From: Kuschelorhynchus macadamiae
Taxonomy: Eukaryota > Arthropoda > Insecta > Coleoptera > Curculionidae
Direction of reading: 5' to 3'
NCBI GenBank assembly: GCA_030620095.1
Contig: JAUTXW010005178.1
Span: 930,001-994,000, forward strand
DNA: 64,000 nucleotides
Part shown: positions 39,290 to 50,339 of the stretch, piece after piece
How positions within the stretch are numbered: the first letter of the stretch is position 1
Layout: each line of letters begins with the position of its first letter
Notes under the pieces: generated by a model
Told to the model about the DNA's origin: nothing
The model's database searches: none
Seen by the model: the letters and a program-made list of their open reading frames with translations, nothing else
Position numbers and translations under genes: made by a program

Positions 39290-39385
39290 CTCAAAATTGA
39301 TACGATTATTCGAATACTGAAACCAGTTGTAGAGTGTTTAGACAAATTTCAAACTCAAGCCTGTATTATTCACAAAGTTTGTGAA
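39290..39385 (+). pseudogene. hAT transposase fragment
   Basis: A short open reading contains FWLKIDTIIRILKPVVECLD followed by KFQTQACIIHKV, resembling the hAT-family segment with PVVECLDKFQxxxxxIxxVY that precedes the catalytic C-terminal part. It is interrupted at the LINE junction and resumes, after a gap, at 41068. Confidence 0.5.
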
Positions 39386-39394
39386 TAATACAGG
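39360..39394. repeat. Perfect 17-bp hairpin at LINE/hAT junction
   Basis: CCTGTATTATTCACAAA, one G, then its exact complement TTTGTGAATAATACAGG. Confidence 0.9.
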
Positions 39395-41066
39395 ATTGTC
39401 AAATTCAAATTCAAAACTATTTTATTAGCCAGTTAAATACAATAAATAACATGTAAATTATAATTTAAAATAAGATTAGTTCTGACGAATAAGGACAACA
39501 CTGCGATTATAAAACCGATCCACCGACATAAGGATATATGCCGGAGTAGCCCTGCCCTAGAAAGATATATTACCTAATTTTAATATTAATAATGCAACTT
39601 AAATGCGAGCATAATACATATTTGTATATAGTTTAACCTTATAATTTCCACAAAAGGCGGAGTTCACGAACAGGCAAAGCAGCGATACACAAATACGAGC
39701 GGTGCAGAACGGGGCAAAACAAGAAACAACAAAAATTGATAAAAAAAATGAGATTTTAATTGAAAAGTCGGCACACCAGCGGATTAAATTAAAAAATTAT
39801 TTATATATAGATTTATTTAACTGACTGTATGAGTTTTGTTTAAAAGCAGATCGAGATAGAAAAGAAAAAAAAATAAGCAGCTATTACTAAATGTTTCGTT
39901 GCTCATTTAAAAGTAAATTCTTAATGTATTCACTAAATTTAAAAATTGAAAAATCTCTAATGTGATTAAGAAGATTATTCCATAATTGGATTGCTACAAA
40001 ACTAAACGATTTTTGAAAATTTGCTGTTTTGTGGGGTGGTATAGTAAAATTATTTACATTGCTAGTAAGTTGAGAGTGATTATGTATATTAAATAGTGCT
40101 CTTAAATATGGAGGCTGACCAGTTTTCAAGACTTTATAAATTAGAGACAGCAAATGACATTTACGTCGGTTTAGCATTGATAAAATTGAATTGTTGTTAA
40201 GATATGGAGTAATGTGATTTCTAAAAGGAATATTAAAGGAAAAACGCATACAAGCATTCTGAAGTTTTTGGATAGATCTGATAACACTTCCATTTATTGA
40301 GCTGTGATATACAACGTCACCCTAATCTAGAAGCGATAACACAAGCATATTACATAAATAATATTTAGCCTTTTGGGGTAAATACTTTTTAAAATTTGTT
40401 CATATTTTTAAGCGCATATATGCAACGTTAAGTTTATTTTTTACATGCGATTGAGAAGTAAGACCAATATCAAAATTAACTCCCAGGTTCTTGGCTTCAG
40501 CAACCACTGGTAAATACGTGTTATTTATTTGTACTTTAAAGTTGGACGTGGCATGTGTTATAATAGACTTATTGTTCCCAAAAAATAGTATAGCAGATTT
40601 GGATGCATTTAATTTTAAGTTATGGTCCTGGGCAAATTCATTTAATTTTCGTAAATCACTGTTAAAATTTATTAGAGATGTTTGCAGTTTATCGAGTGAA
40701 AATGACATATACAGCTGAGAATCATAAGCATATTGTTGCAGTTTAGTATACATTATTCATATCCGCAACATATAGTGAAAAAAGAAGTGGCCCAAGTATT
40801 GAGCCTTGTGGGACACCTGTTGTCATAGGTATATATGACGATTTAAAATTGGTAGATTGCCTCTTAACGGATACACAGTGATATCTATTTAAGAGATATG
40901 ATCTGAGAAATTTAACAGCATACTCCGAAAATCCAAAATAACGAAGCTTAACTAGTAACAATGTGCGATTCAAAGTATCAAATGCTTTACTAAAATCGAG
41001 TAAACACAAACAAGTCGCTTCCTTTTTTTCTTCGTTAATTCTTACGTCATTTATAAGGTTAATAGG
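39395..41066 (-). pseudogene. 5'-truncated CR1/jockey-like LINE
   Basis: Minus-strand order: CLLDFSKAFDTLNRTLLLV (RT motif A), YLLNRYHCVSV, TTGVPQGSILGPLLFSLYV (motif B), then motif C as YAYDSQLY where YADD is expected. After it come LNASKSAILFFG and EAKNLGVNFD. The C-terminal part reads CHLLSLIYKVLKTGQPPYL and TIPPHKTANFQKSFSFVA. The frame breaks near 40745 and 40250-40400. The 5' half (endonuclease) is missing. The 3' tail at the left consists of TTTGAATTTGAATTTG-like units, a simple-repeat tail as in CR1/jockey-type LINEs. It is inserted in the hAT, opposite in orientation. Confidence 0.85.
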
Positions 41067-41067
41067 T

Positions 41068-41867
41068 TAATATATGTCAGCCCTCGAAGTAACTCTAAGT
41101 AAAAATCTTTCCGAAAATGGTATGAATGAAACGGAGGTCGCTAATATTTTGACATCATTTGATAAGAGAAAAGAGCGTGCTTTAAAGCCACTCCATTTTG
41201 CAGCTGCATTACTTGATCCATTAAATCAAGGTTCAAACCTTACCCAAGGGCAGCAAATTCATGCAATGGGGTTTATATATAAAGTAGCCTCGGATATGAA
41301 AGTTAGTTCTCTGGAAAATGTTATGACGGATTTAACAAATTACCGCTCAAAGCATAAATTATGATCTAAAAACTTCCTATGGAGTGGTATCCACTCTACA
41401 TCTCCAGTTTCTTGGTGGAGAGGGCTATGCGGAACAACATCATTGTCTAAAGTTGCTGTAAGAATTTTAACTGCTCCAGTTTCATCGGCAGAAACTGAAA
41501 GAACATTAAAAACTTTCTCGTTCATTCACAATAAAAAAGAAACAGATTGACAACCGAAAGAGCTGATAAGATTACATATATATCGCACAATTGGAAAATC
41601 AATTTTGAGTCTAATAAATCGGAACAACGACCAAAACCATGTAATACAGCACAAGCACAAGTCTCTCATAATGAAGCTTATACTATTGAAGTAGAGTTTC
41701 AAAGTTCCGCTTCCACTTGCAGTATAATTAATGATGAAGAACTACTAGGAACTGAAAGTAGTGACGTTATGACCAGTCTAATGGACAGTGATTGGAATTT
41801 AAATACAGACTTAGACACCAAGATGGATACACCATCAACAAATGAATCTGATGATTCTGAAGACTGA
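41068..41867 (+). pseudogene. hAT transposase, C-terminal catalytic/dimerisation part
   Basis: ALKPLHFAAALLDPLNQGSN and HAMGFIYKVASD are followed by an in-frame TGA at 41362 where related proteins have LWSK (a Trp codon to stop change). The same frame then gives SPVSWWRGLCGTTSLSKVAV, RILTAPVSSAETERTLKTF and SFIHNKK, the classic hAT dimerisation signature (SSAxxERxFS.F..IHxKKRN). After a one-base slip near 41546, LTTERADKITYISHNWKINF follows, with an acidic tail ending ESDDSED before TGA. The upstream half is lost to the LINE and deletion. It was once a hAT transposase and is now inactive. Confidence 0.85.
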
Positions 41868-42352
41868 TTCATTTAAACCTAATTCCAACTAAGTATTATT
41901 TATTTTAGATTTTAAACGTAGTTTTCTTACTTTGTGCATTATGTTTTTGTTTTCATTATACTCTTATTTTTTTGTGATTATACATCCCAGTACTTGTAAA
42001 AGTTGCTTCGTCACTCCACATTTTTTAATTCAAAGAAACTAAAATAATTATATTTTCGTAAGAATATTCCATGATAGAAATTTTAATTTTTTCGTTTTCT
42101 GTGTTTTTAGATTATTTTATATGAAAGATATTTTTGTTAATGCTGTTTGTATTTTTGTTATTGATTTTTCAAAATACCTATTTACATCTCTTGTTTAATG
42201 TCGTGGATTTTCTAGAAGTCAGACAAAAAATATTTTTTATTTTTAATTTTTGCTTAGCTTGAAAATATAGAAATATTTCTAATTATTTTGCTTCATTTAA
42301 TAGAACAGTTCCATAATCCAAAGGATCTTCGTTGCCTGAAATCGCGTTCTAC
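41868..42352. other. hAT 3' non-coding part
   Basis: AT-rich remainder of the hAT up to the DUF7869-type insertion. It continues at 45785-46112. Confidence 0.5.
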
Positions 42353-42356
42353 ATAT

Positions 42357-42380
42357 CGTCGGTACAATGCCAAAACCACG
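42357..42380. repeat. Terminal inverted repeat, left
   Basis: 24 bp, identical to the complement of 45757-45780. Confidence 0.95.
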
Positions 42381-42755
42381 CAAATTTTTAGTTTCGAGGT
42401 TTAAGTGTTCAGTTTAGTTTAAAAAATTGACATCTTGAAGTAAGATCCTCAACTATGAAATAATTTTAATTTTCAATCAGCAAGATTATGCCAATATGAA
42501 ATGCAAATCGACTTTTCTTTTTTTTTTCAAAAAAATGCACATTCGTTTTTTTGGCTTTGCAAAAAAAGTAAATATTTTTATTCGTGCAAATGAAAAAATA
42601 CACATTTTCCAAAAACAGTGCTTTATTGACGTTCTAATTACGTAGGATTCATCAAAATACAAGAAAATAAAGCATCATTCTGACAAAAAAACAAAAATTC
42701 CTGAAAACGCAACTAAAGAAAGCTAGTAAAAAAACTTAATTTGAAAAGTAGTATT

Positions 42756-45454
42756 CTAATCTTGGTCGTCAGTCTCAGATTCTTCGCCTATATCCGGCTC
42801 AGGTAAGTTATCTCTAACATCACCGCTTGTTTTTAACGACTCGTAAAAGGGATGATAAGCCCTAGGAATAGTTAAGTCCTTGTTAGATGTGCAAGGCAAA
42901 TTGATTAGCAAATCTGTTTTTTTTTTGCTTCACTTGTAGGAAGTTCACAATTCAAAGCTTTATTTACCATCAGTGTTGTAGGACGACCTCTGTTCCTTAT
43001 TTTGCCGCAGTCTACCTCCGAAAAATCCTCAAGAAAGCTAGTCTTGTAATACAGTTTTAAAGGCTCGTCTTTCAAGTATCGGAGCCAGCAAACACTCCTC
43101 CATGGAATTTTGAAATTTGAACAGCTTGAAAAGCCCTTGAAATCATAAAATTCATCATACAAAATATTTTTTACTTCGAAAGGCTCCGGAGATACACGAG
43201 CACTTCGAATCAATTACGCCCAACCATCAGGAGTATACACTGGTACATACTTTGCCGTCCTTTCAATTTTTGAGTGGATGGAGTCACACTCCATTTCACT
43301 GTGACCAGTTTTAAAAAAACGGTGATCAATAATCCGCAAGGACTGATCGTTCTTCAGTAGATGCATATACATAGAAGCAAACACAGAATTCTTCTGTTGT
43401 TCACCACACCCATCTGACATCATACGGACCTCGGTGATTTCCGTGTGGAACATGATAATATCATACACACAACTCATTTGCTCCACGTTTACCTTGAGTT
43501 TCATCCCAGAGATAACATTTTACCTTTTGGTTACCCAAATTGTACATTGTTAAATTATAGACTGCCAATTTTCGTAAATAGAAAATTTGGCCTGCGGATC
43601 CTTTCGGAGTATTGAGGACAGCTTGCAGATCAAAATTGAAAGCTAGAATTTGAGGATTTCCTTTTGCGAGGGTTTTGTCTTCGTCACGAGACTCTCTTGC
43701 GGTGACTTTTCTTTCTAGATGTCCTTTGTACTCATCTTCTTTTAGGATTTTTTTTCTTCAGTTAAGGAGTCTCGTACCAAGCATCTCCTGCGTTGGTCGT
43801 TTTTCGGTTTAAAAAAACCTAAATTGTATCCCTGAAATACTTGTCGGTATTTTTCAAAAGTCACCGGTTTGCTTTTGTTTGTGATGCAGATCTCTTTATA
43901 CATTCTATGCATTATTGATAGATTGAGAGATGGGTCCAAGTACTTCTTGGTACTAGAAACGCGACAGTAATGCGATTCTACCGATTTCATCATTTTCGAA
44001 TAGTTTGTTGGAAGGTTTGTGTTTTCCGCGTTTATCTTTTTCCTGAAAGCCACTGGATGAACATTTTTTTAATGAACTTCGTAGTAAGGCGTCCGTTATA
44101 TTCAGCGTAGCCATAAAAAACTTTCTGCACACATTATGCCTAGAAACGCCAACAGTAAAGAAATACTTGTACGTGAATGTTCTACGTGAATGCTCAATAT
44201 TTCGCGTCATGCGTGCTTTTAAATTTTGTTCTACGTGGCTCTTTATGAATTGTCGCTGGTCATCAATGTTATGCAAACTACGAAAATCTGCGTACATTTT
44301 TTGGCGATTCTCTTCATCAACAAGTTCAGAACATTTGTGTTTTGCTTTGCCAAGGCATGTAGCTGGTAAAAGAGGACGAGCAGGCTTCTCAATGCCTCTG
44401 TGTCGAATATAGGATTTATCCCTCACTCGTTTTGCCTTCCTGATATTTTCTTCCTCCCCTTCTCGTTCCTTACCCTTTTAATGTCAGGTTTTTTCTTGTC
44501 AGGTTGTTCATTTCTCTGAATATTCTGGACTGCTTCTTCAACAGATTGAACTGAATTAGATGAGTCGCTTTCGGATCCACTTTTAGATGGTTCATAATTA
44601 TCTGATGACGAATTGGAAAAAATATCCAAATCATCAGAAACTTCTTCTCCGGGTAATGGTGGAAAACTAGGGTACATAGTTGAGGTAGGTTGTCGTTCAT
44701 TTTCTGTAATAGTAAAATATCCATTAATGTCAATACAAAAAATATAACTATAAATAATTAAGACTGATCTTGTAAAACACTTTTTTTATAAGGTACCAGG
44801 TACCTATACAAAGGCAAATAAATTCATGGTCTAAAAAATATAGGAGGTAAATAACTTAGACGCATGCTTATCTACAACTCCTCCGGATATTTGTGGAAGA
44901 GATTCAGGGTCCATAGATGATGAAGATGGCTGCGGTTCGTTTTCTGTAATAGCAAAATATCAGTGTTAATGTCAATACAGAAAATGTAGCTCAATGCTTA
45001 AGGCTAAACTTGAAAAACGCAGATTAGGTATTCTACTAAGTAATCTTTTTTATATAGGTACCCAAAGGCAAATAAATTTATGGTTCAACCGTACAGTAAG
45101 TAAATAACTTGGACTTATGCTCACCAAAAACTCCTTCTCAGGATATTTTCGGAGGAATTGCAGGCTGCATAGTTGAGGTACATGGCTGTGGCTCGCTTTC
45201 TGAAATAATAAAACTATTGTAATAATATTATACAAACCGGCAAAAAAATTCGTAGTCTGAAGCATTATAAGTGGATATGTAGCTCAGACTCATGTTCTCC
45301 ACACTAACCAAATATTATTACATCCTCATAAACAGTACAAACATCATTCTTATTATTACAATTTTTACTATACTTCTTAATATGCATATTTCGGCTTACC
45401 TTTTGCATCCAATTTCTTACTCAGCGCCAGTATCTTATACGTACGAGAAGACAT
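42756..45454 (-). pseudogene. DUF7869-type transposase gene, spliced, with frameshifts
   Basis: ATG at 45454 begins exon 1 (MSSRTYKILALSKKLDAK, donor G/GTAAGC at 45400). The main exon starts at 44703 (acceptor TATTACAG), joins in frame, and reads an acidic leader, then RRTFTYKYFFTVGVSRHNVC and KRGKHKPSNK, as in a widespread insect/cnidarian DUF7869 family. Catalytic-type blocks: NFDLQAVLNTPKG (first D, near 43620), YLWDETQGKRG, MMSDGCGEQQKNSVFASMY (second D, near 43430), FFKTGHSEMECDSIHSKIER (third D/E, near 43290). It ends IPRAYHPFYESLK ... ETDDQD, TAG at 42756-42758. At least four frameshifts and a TAA at 43212 make it inactive. It probably catalysed transposition of its own element. Confidence 0.82.
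44690..45210 (-). repeat. Tandem exon-intron duplication (~245-bp units)
   Basis: Three diverged copies of an acceptor-plus-exon-start unit: exon starts at 45199 (ESEPQPCTSTM), 44943 (ENEPQPSSSSM) and 44703 (ENERQPTSTMYP), each after a T-rich ..TTATTNCAG acceptor. The 45199 copy has a good donor (TTG/GTGAGC at 45125) but a TGA inside. The 44943 copy has lost its donor GT. The 44703 copy runs into the main coding exon. The intervening introns are also recognisably similar (AGGCAAATAAATT and AAGTAAATAACTT landmarks). Confidence 0.75.
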
Positions 45455-45756
45455 TTTTATGAACAGTTTCACCAATGTCTCTAATTGTCACTGTCAAAAA
45501 CACTAATGCGGCACATTCACTATTTAGAATTCCAAAAACTCACTAAAACTTCAATGCCAAAAACACGAATCAGCTACAAACGTACATTCGCTTCTTTGGC
45601 TTGCAAGAACTGAGCGATGAGCACATTCTCGAAACAAACATTGGTAGTGGGAGGAGGTTAAACGCGCGAAGCACTTTCGTTACTTTGGCATTGAAAAATA
45701 TCAAGGTTAACATATCCGTTACAGTCCTTGGGTGAAAATCGCCAATTTTGCACATT

Positions 45757-45780
45757 CGTGGTTTTGGCATTGTACCGACG
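45757..45780. repeat. Terminal inverted repeat, right
   Basis: 24 bp ending GTACCGACG; the TSD ATAT follows. Confidence 0.95.
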
Positions 45781-46120
45781 ATATTAAAACGTAGCTCTGT
45801 AGGTTACTGGCATTCAGCTTGTGGTTATTTTTATAAAATACAAACATTGTTATTTTTATAAAGTATTCGAATAATTTCTATTATTGTATTATTATTGTGC
45901 CGGTGGACATCCAATAATATCGATAGGTAGCCGATAATATCGAAAGGAACATATTTACAAAGGTGACGACTTGTTTGTTGCCCGATATATTTGGTATCGA
46001 AAACCGCCTTTTTCGCAAATATCGATATGTAGCAACGAACAATCTATAATTTTATTGATTAATTCTCACCTATCGTTAGACGATAGGTAAATTCTATTAT
46101 CGCCCATCCCTAATTGTGAC

Positions 46121-46813
46121 TACCTGCTATTATATTATATTAGATGGAGCATAATGCCTTAAATTACCAACGGAAATTCAGGACGCCATACACCAATTTT
46201 GATAAAACTATAATCTGTATTATTTCTTATTTCCCTCTAAGTGTTCGAATAGATTTCAATTTCTAGCTCAGTCCTCTCAGGTTTATACCTCTCCACCGGC
46301 AAGCACACAGTCTATCCAAAAGCAAAGTAAATATCCAGAAGTTATTCGATTTTCTGGCGTAAACGGCCTTATTCAGAATTCCAGCTCCCCCGGCGTTCGT
46401 TTAAAAAACATCAAAAGAAGTATAAAATGCGACGTGAAAGCATTCCGAATGTGATAACCCAGGAATAAAATTTACTTTTTAATGGAAAAGCTCCGCAAAT
46501 ATTTTCTATTCATCCGACCCTCATGAATTGAGTTTCTGTCGTCCGTGTGCAGCGTCCCGTTTCCCTGTCGTAATGTTTGTGTTCACTTTAAATTTAAGTG
46601 AATTACCGGGGGTGACTTTTGCTTTACACTCTCACCATAGACGTTTTACCTTAAAGTCTAAAACTTGAAAACCTCAAGTGAAATAGGCTAGTTCTCAAAG
46701 GCAAAAAATCAAACTAAGCATTACACAATCAGAAACAGAGAGTTTTAAGTTCATTTAGGTATAAATTGAGGTAATTTATAAATTCACGGACGAATTCAGA
46801 GGAAAAAAATATA
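46121..46813. other. Non-coding stretch
   Basis: No gene seen between the hAT and the next mariner. Confidence 0.4.
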
Positions 46814-48217
46814 CAGAGTGTCCGGGAAATACCTGTACAACGCTTAATGATAGATTGCTGACGTCAAAATAGCCAACTTAACTATATAAAATTATTTCGT
46901 TTAGTCTGCAGAGGGCGTCAAAGATTTTTTTAAAAATTGATTTTTCTTAGATTTCTTGGAAACGGACGTCAAAGGGTTAGGGTATACATGGAGAAATATC
47001 CAAACCGTCGAGTACCAAATTTTCAAGGCAAGGGTCGTAGGCGAACAACTCGAACTGTCGAAACTGAAGAGGCAGTTTTGGAAATGGTTGAAGAAGAACT
47101 GAAGTTTTAAAATACACGGTATTTTAAAAGAGCAATTATTACATCTGTTTTATGTCCAAAAAGTTCAGGAACTTTTAACGATTGATTGCGCCTCAGATTT
47201 TGCCAATGTAGTCAAAACAAAAGAATTCGTGATTCACATGTTAGAAGATAAATTTTGTTTACCCACGATACAAGATCTGGAGTCACTAACTTGCACAACG
47301 CACACGTTTATGAGGATGCAAATCTACATGTCAATAAAGTTACCTACCATCAGTATGAGTTTAGAATAAATGTATGGGCAGGTATTATTGATCGCTATCT
47401 TATCGGTTCGTGGGAGATTCCAGGCAGATTAGATGTTTCTTGTAAAATTCTCTGCCAATTCTTCTAGAAAATGTGCCCTCGCTGTGTGCTTCGATAAAAA
47501 TTATGATATATGCAACAGGTGGACTGGAAGAGGCAATGATGCACCAGTAAGATGGCTATCACGTTCCCCGGAGTTAAATACGTGCGATTACTTTTTGTAT
47601 GGCGCTTTTAAAACAGAAATTTATAAGACTACTGTATATACTCATGAAAATTTATTGGCATGAATTTTAAATGCTGGCACCATTTTCAGTAATCCTCAGA
47701 TATTAGCTAAATTTATTTTCCACATCATATAATGTTTTCTTCTTACTTAGTTTTCCATTTTTTAAAAGAAATCATTTATACTATATTTCCCCATTACTTT
47801 ATTACATTACAGTATTTAGTGTATGCGTAATTGAAAAACAGTTTTTTTTTGCCAAAAACGTTCATCCTACGAAAAATTTTCAGGAAAGAAAAAAGTTTCA
47901 AAAAACATCAATCTACCCCGATAAAAATAACTGATTTGTCATAAAATTGATGACGTAAAACATCAGTATCTATCATTAGATGGGTCGTAACTATATCATT
48001 AGAAAATCTCATTCTACAGTATTATATACATCAAAAATCGTCAAAATCAACTAGCACGTTTCCAATAAATTTAAGAAAAACCAATTTTAAAAAAAATTGA
48101 CGCCCTCTACAAACTAAACAAAGCAATGTTGTATATAGACAAGTTGGCTTAAGTCGGCATATTTTGATGTCAGCAATCTGTCGTTAAATGTTGTATACGT
48201 ATTTTCCGGACACCTTG
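46814..48217 (+). mobile_element. Mariner-like element with ~160-bp inverted repeats
   Basis: Left end CAGAGTGTCCGGGAA at 46814 (preceded by TA) and right end TTTTCCGGACACCTTG at 48217 are inverted. The similarity extends for about 160 bp on each side (46814-46974 with 48057-48217), including GCTGACGTCAAAATAGCCAACTT and its diverged complement. A plus-strand transposase remnant lies between. At 1.4 kb this is the usual size of a mariner, so the copy is nearly full length but decayed. The TA on the right flank is not preserved. Confidence 0.82.
46985..47690 (+). pseudogene. Mariner-like transposase remnant
   Basis: N-terminal EKYPNRRVPNFQGKGR, then EEAVLEMVEEELK; central HVNKVTYHQYEFRINVWAGI and IDRYLIGSWEIPGRL (the HQxRFSINVWAGIIGDYLIGPYxLPxRL block); C-terminal RWLSRSPELNTCDYFLYGAF, with the last catalytic residue in NTCDYF. 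The QDGAPxH segment has been lost to frameshift near 47480-47520, and the first D block reads FTHDTRSG. Stops and frameshifts are numerous. Confidence 0.8.
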
Positions 48218-48799
48218 AATATTTTTAAATCTATGCAAGTGGTACAATGTCATTATTTAGATATTGACTCCCCTAGCTCCTTTATTTGAAGAGCTGTAAA
48301 AAAATTATCAACACAACACAATTATTAGGGTCTTTCATAAACTAATCAGAATTTGTTGTAAAATAAAAAATGGAGCATCGAAAATCTCAGTTTTTTGTAA
48401 AATGTATTTTTTTAATGGAATGCCCTGTATATTGTAAAATTTTATATATAGAATTCTTAGAATATTTGAATATTGAGGTAACTCTATATCTAACTTCAGT
48501 TGTTTTCAAAATATTGACGTTTAAAAATTAATGGTATCGATATTTTCTAACCTAAATGGCTTAATTTAGAGGAAAATGGTTTTAACTTTACTATTTGACT
48601 TTTTCAAACAAAATAAATATTGGTAAAATTAGGTTTAATAAAAAATCATGGTAGCCATAGATGAGAATGAAACAAAATATGAACTGGTACAGACAATATT
48701 ATATCATTTTCTGGTAATAAATTTGTGGAGCTTGTGGTTTAAAATTTTAAAATCCCGTTTTTTCTCTATTATAAATATAACGATAATGCATCCGCTGCA
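48218..48799. other. Non-coding stretch
   Basis: No gene. GGAATGCCCTGTATATTG near 48417 looks like a degenerate mariner end. Confidence 0.4.
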
Positions 48800-49720
48800 A
48801 GAGCCGAATATATGCGCATTTCTCTAAATAGAGCTGTTCCATCGCGAAACACATTTAAAAATATAGAGCGTGGAATTTAAAGGCTCAAAAGAAAAAAGCG
48901 AATAGTGGTCGTAAATGAACAGGAAGAGTTGGATATATTATTATATTTTGAAGATAACAGCTCTAGATATTAAATATAAGATTTTTTTAAAATTTGTTAT
49001 TTTAGAAAACCCTTGCATTTAATTGAAGACGCGCGTACAAATTTCAACAAATCGTCCACAAAAATTAAGGCTACTTTAAAAAAGTATATACTATTCCTAT
49101 AGAATTGTGCCCGTTCAGAAATTAAATGAACTTCAAAAACAAGGATGATTTTCTATCAAGTAATGATCAGAAGAAAATAACAAGAATCTAATTTAAAAAA
49201 AATATATATAAAGTGACGACGCCACTTTTACAGCTGCGGTGGTTTTAAATAGAAAAAAACACGCGAATTTGATCCTCTTAAAATCGTCGATCCATTGCTG
49301 AAATAAAATTTGAAGGACGAAAATCAATAGGAGGAATTTTTTATAAAAATAATTTAAATTGAAAATCATACTTGAACTTTCTTGGGGAAGAAATACAAAA
49401 AAAGGCGGCAATATGCTCAATTGGTATAGTACCAATACGGAACTCCTCCGCATGATGTTATACCTGTAATTAATTTTTTACAGGGAAATTGTGAAACTTG
49501 AATCGGGTCTCGTGAAACTATTGAGTGGCCGCCAAACCGCCTAAATCTTACACCACCAAACCCATTTGATTTGTGGGGATTCTTAAAAAATAAAGTATAC
49601 TCGGAACGTAGCAGAGACCTGCAAGATCTCAAGGCGTGAATTTTATATTTTATCAACTATGTTAAACAACACCATCATCCTCTTTTCGTTTTTCATGAAA
49701 TAAATAAATTAGAAAATGAT
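48800..49720 (+). pseudogene. Second mariner-like transposase remnant
   Basis: AEYMRISLNRAVPSRNTFKN near 48800-48860 matches the YxxRFPxRxxPSRxTFxN helix-turn-helix region. The C-terminal part at 49485-49640 reads across two frames as LIGSRETIEWPPNRLNLTPP and LWGFLKNKVYSERSRDLQDL, the WIGRxGxxxWPxRSPDLTPLDFFLWGxLKxxVY block with its catalytic aspartate replaced (NLTPPNPF). The centre is degenerate and no inverted ends were found. Inactive. Confidence 0.72.
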
Positions 49721-50339
49721 TACCGAAACTGCATATATAATAAAGAAAAAGCTAAGAAATAGTTTTGACATTCCCCTCTTAATTTTTCAAAACCTATCTT
49801 ATGGTGCCAAATTCAAGTGGTACCCGCGGTGATAATTTTGGTAGCCTCATTTTGTTTGGGCTAGTTCGTAAAAAGATAGGATAGGAAAGTGAAGACCGTT
49901 TCGCACTTAGTTGAGCCATTTAGTTATTGTATATATATGAAGATAGATATACGGTATGTTACATCAAGTTTATGACCAGCACTAAAAACTTCGTGTTAAA
50001 AAATCTTTTGACAATTCTTCAAATAACCGAGCTAGCGGGTGTCAATATAAAGACCCTGTACAGCACTTTTTTTCTTTATTTGCGCGCGGAACACAATGGA
50101 CCTTCTGTATTCGTTTTACGTTAAAACTACTAAAAACTAGCCAAAAACGAAACTTCAAAAGGAAGTACACATTTGTGGTTCAAAAATGGATGATAATTTT
50201 AATGCTGGAACTAAATATAACCCTATATAATCTATAATTTAAATATCTATTAAAACATCAGAAAATACAGAAAGAAAAATTAAGTTTGCCGTAAATAGAC
50301 GAAAACGAAGGACGTAACTTTCATTGTGTTACGCTCTTT
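49721..50339. other. Non-coding stretch
   Basis: No gene recognised; a few short open frames without motifs. Confidence 0.4.

Larger units (their letters stand above)
42357..45780 (-). mobile_element. Complete DUF7869-type DNA transposon, ATAT TSD
   Basis: 24-bp perfect terminal inverted repeats: 42357-42380 begins CGTCGGTACAATGCCAAAAC and 45757-45780 is its exact complement. Both ends are flanked by ATAT (42353-42356 and 45781-45784), a 4-bp target duplication. Inside are a minus-strand transposase gene (42756-45454) and subterminal repeats of the form CACATTCG-T-rich-TTTGGC (42537, 45583, 45671, 45751). It lies within the 3' part of the hAT. A 4-bp duplication with a DDD-like transposase would fit the Sola superfamily; that assignment is from memory and needs a search. 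Confidence 0.88.
39068..46112 (+). mobile_element. hAT transposon with two nested insertions
   Basis: Left end CAGTGATGGGCGGTGGG at 39068 and right end CGCCCATCCCTA at 46101-46112 are inverted (shared GATGGGCG), a form typical of hAT termini. Plus-strand hAT transposase pieces lie at 39290-39385 and 41068-41867. A LINE fills 39395-41066 and a DUF7869-type transposon fills 42357-45780. Removing both leaves about 1.95 kb, so the hAT copy is internally deleted as well. Candidate 8-bp flanks (CCTACGAC and ATTGTGAC) do not match well, so a target duplication is not confirmed. Confidence 0.68.

Noticed and set aside
39060..46120. 8-bp target duplication for the hAT element
   Set aside because: The flanks CCTACGAC and ATTGTGAC agree at only about half of the positions, so I do not claim a duplication.
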